64,000 nucleotides of DNA from assembly GCA_022828595.1 (NCBI GenBank), contig JAKGHH010000002.1:67490383-67554382 (forward strand), in the 5' to 3' direction. This document shows, piece by piece, positions 40,001 to 49,000 of this stretch; positions within the stretch are counted from its first letter, which is position 1, and each line of letters begins with the position of its first letter. Made by a program: the position numbers and the translations under genes. Under the pieces are notes generated by a model, which worked only from the letters and a program-made list of their open reading frames with translations, made no database searches and had not been told where the DNA came from. The stretch comes from Nelumbo lutea (lineage: Eukaryota > Streptophyta > Magnoliopsida > Proteales > Nelumbonaceae).

Positions 40001-43000
40001 TTAGGTGCCAAGTGTTATTCTTCTGCTTTATGGGATCCAGTCATTGAGAGAATTGGAAAAAAAAAAATGACCTCCTGGAAGGCAAAATATTTGTCTATAG
40101 GAGGAAGAGTGACCCTTATCAAGAGTACACATGCAAACCTCCCTACTTACTCCATGTCCCTGTTTCCTATGCCATCTAAAATTGCAAAGAAACTTGAGAG
40201 GTTGCAGAGAGATTTTCTCTGGAGAGGATGGGAAGAAAATGCATCTTGTGAATTGGGACCAAGTATGTCTTCCTAAGGCAGAGGGAGGTTTAGGCCTAAG
40301 ACAGTTAAATGTGGTAAATTCGGCTTTATTGAGTAAATGGTGTTGGAGGTTTGCTGCAGAAAGATCTTCTTGGTGGAGGTCCCTTATTGCCTCAAAATTT
40401 GGGGTGGATTGGAGAAGTTGGAAGTCTCAGGATCCATACCCAACATGGGGTTGTTCGGTTTGGAAAGGGATTCTTAAATTTCTTCCTGTGAGGTATGAAG
40501 GTGTGAAGTTTAAGGTGGGAAATGGGGGCAGGCTGAAATTTTGGAAAGATCCCTGGTGTTGGACAGACCTTTAGCTGAGGCCTGAGGCGTTTCCCCTTCT
40601 TTTCCAATGTGCAGTTAACCAAGAAATATCAGTGGCGGAATCCTATGTGAATTCTAACAACACAGTGACTAGGAGTCCTTAGTTTAGAACAGATTTGTTT
40701 GACTGGGAAATTGATGGAGTGATGCAACTAATGCAGATCTTACAGGAGCAGTCGATAGACATTTCTGGCGAAGATGAATGGAGCTGGTCCTGGAGTAGGG
40801 ATGGCTGTTTCTCAGTCAAATCCCTTACTGTTAAGCTTAGCGGTACAGGGGTTACTGAGTTCCCCTGCCAGCAAGTGTGGAAGTCTTGTGCTCCCTCGAA
40901 GTCTATCTTCCTTGTGTGGACTATGGTGCTGAACAAATGTCTCTCAAGACTCAACCTGGATAGAAGGGGTATTCAGCTCCCTTCTCTGGTGTGTGGTTTG
41001 TGTGGTTTATTGCCTGAGTCCACAGATCATCTGTGTATTCATTGTCCTATCTCTTCGAGAGTCTGATACCACTTTATAGGAACAGTTGGTCTTTGTTGGT
41101 CGCCAAATTCAGTAAAAGGTCTGCTGATTTGCTGGAATTCTCAAGGTCTGAAGAGAAAAGGAAATCTAATTTGGAGAACTATTCCTGCAGTTGTGATGTG
41201 GGTAACTTGGTCAGAGAGGAACAGAAGAGTCTTCAGGAATAAATCTAAGAGCACTGAGGAGATTGTGCAGCAGGCAGTCAGCAAGCTGATTTCTTTGGTG
41301 TCTGTAGCCCCTGATTTTAAAAATTTGAATGTTCCTGAATTGTTTAGATCTGTATCCATTTGGGATCTGTAACATGTCCTGTGATCTGAGTAGCCACATG
41401 TGGTTAGCTCTCCTGTTGTAACAAGTTCTTTCTGAATTAATAAATTTCTTACTTTACCTTTCAAAAAAAAAAAAAAAGATGGGGACAGGAAAACTCATCA
41501 GTGCAATGGGAAAAGGCTTGCAAAGCTTTGGCCACAAGTGGGCTGAGAGTGAGAAGTCTGAGGCAAATGAACTCATCCCTCCTAGGAAGGTGGTTCTGGC
41601 TCTTCAATGCTTGACCTCAAAGTCTTTGGAGAAAAACATAATAGTGGAAAAGTTTGGAACAAGCAATGATGGGTGGAACCCAGGCAGCTCAAATTCTTCT
41701 TATGGTTGCTCTATCGGGAGAGGAATAGAGAAGACACTCACAAGTTTCCTGCAGGGAGGAAATCTGAAAGTTGGTGATGGGAGTAGGGTGCAGTTCTGGC
41801 AAGACACTTGGTGTGGCAGCAGGGCCTTGATGAATGAGTTCCCTTCTTTATACCTTATAGCAGGAAACAGGAATGTTTTGGTAGCTGACCAATACGATGG
41901 GAGTGGCAAGGAAGGATTTTGGTGCCCCACTTTCAGAAGGCAAGTCACTGATTGGGAAATAGCTAATCTGGCCGGACTTTTGCAACAGCTGCAGGGCTTT
42001 AAACTCACCCCAAACCAAGCAGACAAGAGAGGATAAAAGTGATCCAAGGACAGCATATTTACAGTTAAGTCTTTTTATAACAATTTATCAGAAAGTAGGA
42101 TACTAGACTCCCCTTGGATAGACACTTGACTTCCCTACGTTCCAACAGAGATTAGCTTTTTAGTCTGGGCTGCCGTCAATGGGAAATGCCTTGCCAAGGT
42201 TCATCTAGCAAGGACAGGTTTGGCACTGGAGTTCTGGAATATGCAATGTATGGGGAGAGAGGAAGAGGAAATAGATCGCGTGTTTCTACACTGCAGAGTG
42301 GCGGGTCTATTGTTTAACCATTTTTGTAATCCTCTCAACATTAGCTGGTGCCCCCCAAGAAACATGTTTTAACTGCTTCGATCCTGGAAGTTAACATGTC
42401 TAGATCAGAGGGGCAAGAAGCTTTGAAGGCAATTCCACTTGCAACTTGTTGGGTAACCTGGAAGGAAAGGAACTGAAGAGTATTTAAAAACAGGAGAAGC
42501 TCTCAAGATGAGTTGGTGGTTGAGCTGAGGCCACAGTCTACTCATGACTGGCAGCTGATGATCACAAAGGAGTTCCTTTTCAGCAGTTTTTTGAACATAG
42601 TAGCATATTTAATGGTTAAGATGGTTAATTTATTTATCATACAGATCCATATGGGTGTTCAGGTTTTTGGTTTTTGCTTTGTGGGGGCTGGCTTTTTTGG
42701 CCTTCAATTGATCTATAGTTTCTGACTGTGCATGATGCATACTGAGCTTTCACATGGCCTATATGTAACTCTGACACATTTCAGAGATCTTAATACAACA
42801 CTTTACCTTTTCCTAAAAAAAATATCTTCACGCTCCCCCCCCCAACAATTCAAAGACATATAACTTATTATCCACAGAAGACTTCCTTTTAGGATTAGAA
42901 ACATCAGGGCCTCCAGGTGAGACACCCCCAAAACGCCCTGAGGCGCATCAGGTGCATGAGGAATACGCATCAACATCTTTTGCATGAGGCACACTTCATG

Positions 43001-46000
43001 TACACCTCATGCATAAAGAAAGAAAAGAAAAGAAGAAAAAGAAAAGGAAAGGAAAGGAAAGGGAAGAGAAGGGAAAGTCTGGGCCAGGGGGTTCATCCCC
43101 AAAATTACCCCCCCCCAAACACCTTTCAGCTAGCGTTATCTTCTTCATACATCTTAAAAAAAAAAATACATTTTTTATCAAAAAGAAACAAAAAAAAACA
43201 AGATGAGATCCTCCTTCCTCCTCCTCCTCTTGAGGAGAATCCTTGTGCTCGGGAGGCTTGCACCTCTTGCATTATGAACTACACCCTCGCATTTTAAAAC
43301 ACTGCTACACAGACATTTAAGACTTTCTTATCTTCAGACTAAGTCAAATTAAGACACCAAAAATGAAGCAAATGACAACCATGTGAGACAGATGATTGGT
43401 GTCACTGCCTCTTTTATTCTTGGAAAGGGTGCATATCAATTTTATGCATAACCATATTAGAATAAAAATAAAAAATCAAGCAGCAAATTTGCACCACTAA
43501 AGAAAAATAAGATCCTACATCCTCACTCCCCACGGCCCAAAAATATAAGCCTGCCTGCCTAGAAGTTTACAAGAGATTCCCTCCAACCAATACAACACTT
43601 CTTTAAAGAAATAACATAAAACTTCACAAACTGCAACAAGGCTAAAATCACTCACCCCACTTCAGCAAGGGTGCATATCATGTTAACAGTTGAGCATTCA
43701 AGTCCTCAAAGACAAAAAACCATGGACAAGAAATTTTTCTTTCTCTTGCAGAGTTAGAAATGTCCAGAAAAATTAAATTATCTGACAAATGGACCTTTTA
43801 CAGGCAGCAGAAACTGGTAAAACACAAGAGAATCTAAGATAAAATATAAAAAAGAAATTTGGCAGTGCTTGATCACTTTACCTATCCAGCACTCCATTCT
43901 TGCACAAGGAGAGATTTTAATAACATCAGGTGGATCAACACTAATGTTTAAACACGGCACAAGTGCTACACACCCAGTCTTCATCTGCACTAGAAATTAA
44001 GGGTTAAAATTGTCAAATTAGCATGGCTGTCAAATAGAAAAATGCACTATGCAATATATCAATTACAGAACAATAAAAATGGAATAAGAACAGCAATAGA
44101 AATACCAATGAGAAGACCAAGGGAAAAAGCAACTAATCAAGCCATGTGACAATATTGGATTTAACATTTGAATGCAGTCCATACCCATTGACTCCAACAT
44201 TGTTTCGAAATAGATAGTTCTTAAAAGCTTAAATTAATAAATGGCATAAGCTATACGCTAGATTGCTAGGATTTGCTTTGAAAAAATAACTATTAAAAGC
44301 CAGAATGGAACTCAAGAGATCCTAGTAAAAGCAAATAATTCTAGGTCAACAGCTAGATTATAAAAAGAAAAAGTCTAGTTTTTTATAACCTTCTATTTGT
44401 CCTTCATCTAAGGTCACACTTCACAGAAATAAGTTTTGAGAATAATTCAATAATTCTAAGCTATATTGGCCAAGATTAGGTAACCGTTCCTTCAACTGCA
44501 ATAGCATGTGGGTTTCTTCCAAGCTTCTTTATCTTCTCCCTTTCTTCTTGTCCTTATGAATTGTTTGTTTTGGAGGGGATCAATAGTTCTTCCAAACTGA
44601 TATAAGGAAATTCGCATTAAATAATTTTTAAATCCATTTCCAGAAATCTGGAGTAAGGCAGGAGGAAGGTCCATTTCATTTCCTGGATGAGTCCTCCTAA
44701 ACAAAACCTCTTAAAACTTTACAATTTTTTTGATAGGTGTCTTAAAACTTTAAAATCACAAGTAATGTTTCCATGAGAAGTCCAGAGCCATCAATATCTT
44801 TATGACCAATAGGCCCAATACCCACATCCTAATCCTGATAGGGGAGTCAGGCCATGACCCTAAAATCTAGCAAAAACCAATATATATAGAAGTTCATAAA
44901 TTAGGCAAGAAAAATAGTGATAATAAAAATTGAAATTAAGCTGTTTTTTAGTTTGTGGCATGTAGCAACACCTACAACTTTAAAAAAAAAAAAAAAATTA
45001 TTGGAAAAGGAAAAGAAAGCATTTCATACGCAAAAAGTGACACTTTTACTTTCCAAGAGGAGAAAAGATTATTATCCCTAATTAGATGCAATTACTCAAG
45101 AAAATCCTACACCACTCTAAATGGGAGCAATAACAGTTTATTACCTATAAGATGGGTATGGCCTTCAAATACACCATCCAATGTATGTCTCTTTATGTGG
45201 ACAGCCTATCTTTATAAGATCCTACTTTTGACTTTTTTTATAAATGGTAATTGTATTAAAAGAGGGAGAGATTCCCTCAAGAAGAAAACATGAACAAGGA
45301 TAATATCAACAAGATCCTACAACGATCACTTATCTCAAGAGAAAGAGACCACCTTATCAAATATTGACTAGCCAACCAACCATTAAGTTGACGAGCATGC
45401 CAACTGCAACATTCATTAGTCAGTTAATCCCATGATGATGTGGCTTATAACAACCAAAGGTCAACTAATATTTTAGTTGTGCTAATCTTGAACTGTTTAA
45501 ATATCATTATCTCAAACTAACTAAAATACTGTATAGGGAGCCCAAAACGAGTAGTTATTGCTTCAGCACATTAGCAACACTGAATGATACTCCAACAACC
45601 TATTCCAACTCTGCAGATCCTAGGAGGAATTAGTTTCTCATCTTTTCATTCATTGTAACTATTCCTACCAGAATCACTTCCACTGTCTGAAAGCCAATGA
45701 AGGGACCTAGCCTGCAATGGAGTATGGACTGTTGAAACATAGCCTGTGAAGGCCGAAGGGTAATAGTGAAAAGGGACACATCCTCTGGTATTTAGAACCC
45801 TCATATCAGCTGGTGCATATGGAAAGAATGTAACAAGCATATATATGACAACAACCATTGTCCCAAGTTGTCTGACACCAGTAAAGAGGAATGCATTATG
45901 TACATTTGGTCTTCAACATTGGTCAATTCTCAGATTTTAATTTCTATTGTTTTTGCAATTACTAGCATTCTATCACTTTCCCATATCCAGATGATGTCTA

Positions 46001-49000
46001 GATCGTGTACATGAGCTAGATTGGGCATTATATACATCATTTATATATAGCTTAGCCCTTTCTTTTCACTTATTACTATATAATGCAGATACCCCACCAT
46101 TGAAGAAATCTACTATTAGCAGATTTCTTATCCTTTTTGTCTACTATCAACGATTCAACATCACATTTATTGTACCTGCCTCGCTACTCGTTATGGAAAT
46201 GAAGACTCTATTGCCTATCAAAAGAAAGCTTCCCATAATAATTAGAAGATTTGATCAGCTATGACCTAGACTACAGCAGTTCATTGCAGAAGTAGAAATT
46301 TCTTCCAACTCATAATATTTACACTGACAGAAGCATCTCTTCCAAACCATACTCAACTTATAAATGCTGCAATGATAACTCTGTAGATCCAATTTTGTGG
46401 ATAATTCCACAGATCCGCTTTAATTATTTAAAAAAACTTCACAGACCCTCAGCACATATTGGAAGATAAATGAGCAAAGGATGCTGACAAATTTAGTGTC
46501 AATGTCTAAAAGATTGTTGAACGTTTTTTTTTTCTTTCTAAGTTACAGCTTAAGAAATTTTTCATATACATGTTGGTGTAAGCTAGGTGGTGCAAATTTT
46601 TTATAAGGCAAAAGGCATAATGAGAGATAAAGTAGGATATGCCTTGAGGGAATACAAACTTCAAGAATTTTAATAAATTGATCCTAAAATAAAGGAGAGC
46701 AAAAGAAAATGTTTAGTTGGAATTTTTAAACAAAGAGAGAGGGAATTAAAAATACCAAGCAACACTCTAAGCCAAATAAAAATCACCATATCCCATGTCT
46801 GATTTTATCATTTTGACACTGCAAAATCTTCCTAGTTTCTTATCCATTAAAAATATTTGTTGATTTATTCCTCTACTCATTTTTCAAAAAGGAATAGATG
46901 CCTAATGTTAGTATCTATGGCAGAATACTAAAAAAACTTATAATTGAAGTAAAAAATGCAATTAGAGCTATATATTTTTATCAGAAAATGACACGTGTAT
47001 GATGGATTCACATTATAAAATGTTACAAAATATAAATGTGCAAGTAACATGAAACTTGTATAATTAATAGAACATGCAGAAACATACTCTTGCTTGTACA
47101 AGGAGAGGAAACTAAATGCATATAGGTAAAAAGGGGGAAATTACATGTTAAAAAAGAAAACAAAAAAAAAAAAAACTTTATATTCTGATGAGAAAAGACC
47201 ACAGGAGGCTAGAGAATGTTAGAGACCATCCAAGCAAGTTTAGCATATTGGATATTCAGGATGCAATTCACATCATGAAGCAGCTTAATATTTCTATGCT
47301 CTCAATCCTAAATGGACCTAAGCATGGTAGCATCTTCAAAGATAGCATCCCCATTTCAAAGGCCACATAACTCCATTACATTTCTTAACTAACCCAGCTT
47401 AGGTTTTTCTTTTAATCAACACCCATCCATTCATATTTTTTCATCGGTATAATAGAAATCTATCAGCCCCAAAAGTGTACCACAAAGGCCACATACCCAA
47501 TGGGAGAAAAAGCATCTAGGAAGATAGAAAAGAAAAAATAAAATTGCAAGTTTTGGGGGGGGAAATGTAAGTCTAGGCATATGCAAAAGTTGAAGAGTGA
47601 TATCTGCTAAAGGTGTTATCTTTCCCCACAAGGAAACTATTGTGTGTTGGTACCTTGAATTCCAATTAGTGACCGACTCCATGGTCCACCCAGAATCAAG
47701 TTGAGAAAAACCTGAAGACAAATTTCATAGTGGTTTGTGGTGGAAGAAAAGGGCCAGGCCCAAGCTCCACCAGCAAGGGGGACCCCCTGCAGTACAGGCC
47801 TGACCCATTTTCCATATACAGATCTGACCCAAATATGGAATCTACTGGACTAAAAGCTATATTGTATCTTGAGAAGCAAAAGAGAGAGAGAGAGAGAGAG
47901 AGCATGGAGTGTAATGGATGTAGGCTAAGCCAAACCATGTAAATCTCTGTGCACTTGTTTCCCTGTTATTGTTCTTCTTCTTTCTCCTATTGCATTCATT
48001 TATACTTAATTTCCTTGACATTTTTGAGCCTAACAAACATGGGTTCCAGGGTTGCAATTACGTGGTTCATTGTTTGGGAGCTGTCATTTTGGTGTTCAAA
48101 CAGGGCTCGCCCTGTAATTCAACTTGGGCTGTGGGAATCGCACAAGAAATTGCACAGGGATTTGCACCACAAACTGGGAGTCGCACTACAGAAACAAATG
48201 ACAAGAACAACCGCTCCTAGATAACAGCTTTCTTGAGCACCTGCCACCCTGTCCTAGCAGCACCTTTTTCTTCCGGTTGGGGAATCAATAAGCTTCCTCA
48301 ATAACAAAAAGCTTAAAGTGCACCAACTACAAAATGTCAAACATCCAAAGGAAATATCCATACCTTAGACAGCTACAAGCCATCACCCAAAGTCCAAATC
48401 CTACAGGATTCATCTTATAGACTACTATGGCGAGCTATGAGTAGGAAATATAACAATAAAAGGAAAGATCAATTAAGAATGCGGCATTTCCCTAATAAGT
48501 TTAATCAAAATAAGTTATTCCATCTTTTGATGTGTTCTATATTCTCCAACGAAGATGGTGTCACTCCACCTAGCTGTTATTCATGCCCAATCGCAATAAT
48601 AAACACCAACTCTAATAGTCGATAGAAGCACCAATTATTGACAGAGACACAGTAATAGGTTGGTAAATCAAGTTTATTGGTTCAAAAATGCACCAAATTA
48701 ACAATGTCACCGACGAGCGTATAGGATAATAAAATTCAAACGCAAACAGAAGAGAAAGTGAAGAAACGATAGCTCACCCGGTCCTTAGGTCGCCACTTGG
48801 AGACCAACCCATTCTCAGATGGGCCCGATGGAAGGCAATCTTCAAATGCTTCATGTCGAAGCTCACACAATACAACAGTATGTGGCAAATACGCCATACT
48901 TGTCATTGTCATCCCAGCCGCATTGCTGCTGCTACTAGCAGCAGCCTCTAAATCTCTTCTTTGCCCAATAAAATCCCCATCTTCACGACTTGAAAACTCG

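Larger units (their letters stand above)
26983..43881 (-). other. RAPTOR1 intron 2 (16.9 kb), repeat-filled
   Basis: It is bounded by the exon 2 donor (ATAG/GTAAAG) and exon 3 acceptor (TTTGGCAG), with a split Asp codon. It contains LINE fragments at 27.2-28.4 kb, 28.9-29.4 kb and 30.1-30.5 kb, an inverted-repeat partner of intron 15 at 29.5-30.06 kb and the LINE nest at 31.7-42.8 kb. The rest (30.5-31.7 and 43.3-43.9 kb) shows no gene. Confidence 0.9.

Noticed and set aside
47720..48060. Copia solo LTR
   Set aside because: Composition and a leader-like end are suggestive, but I could not find both ends or a target duplication.
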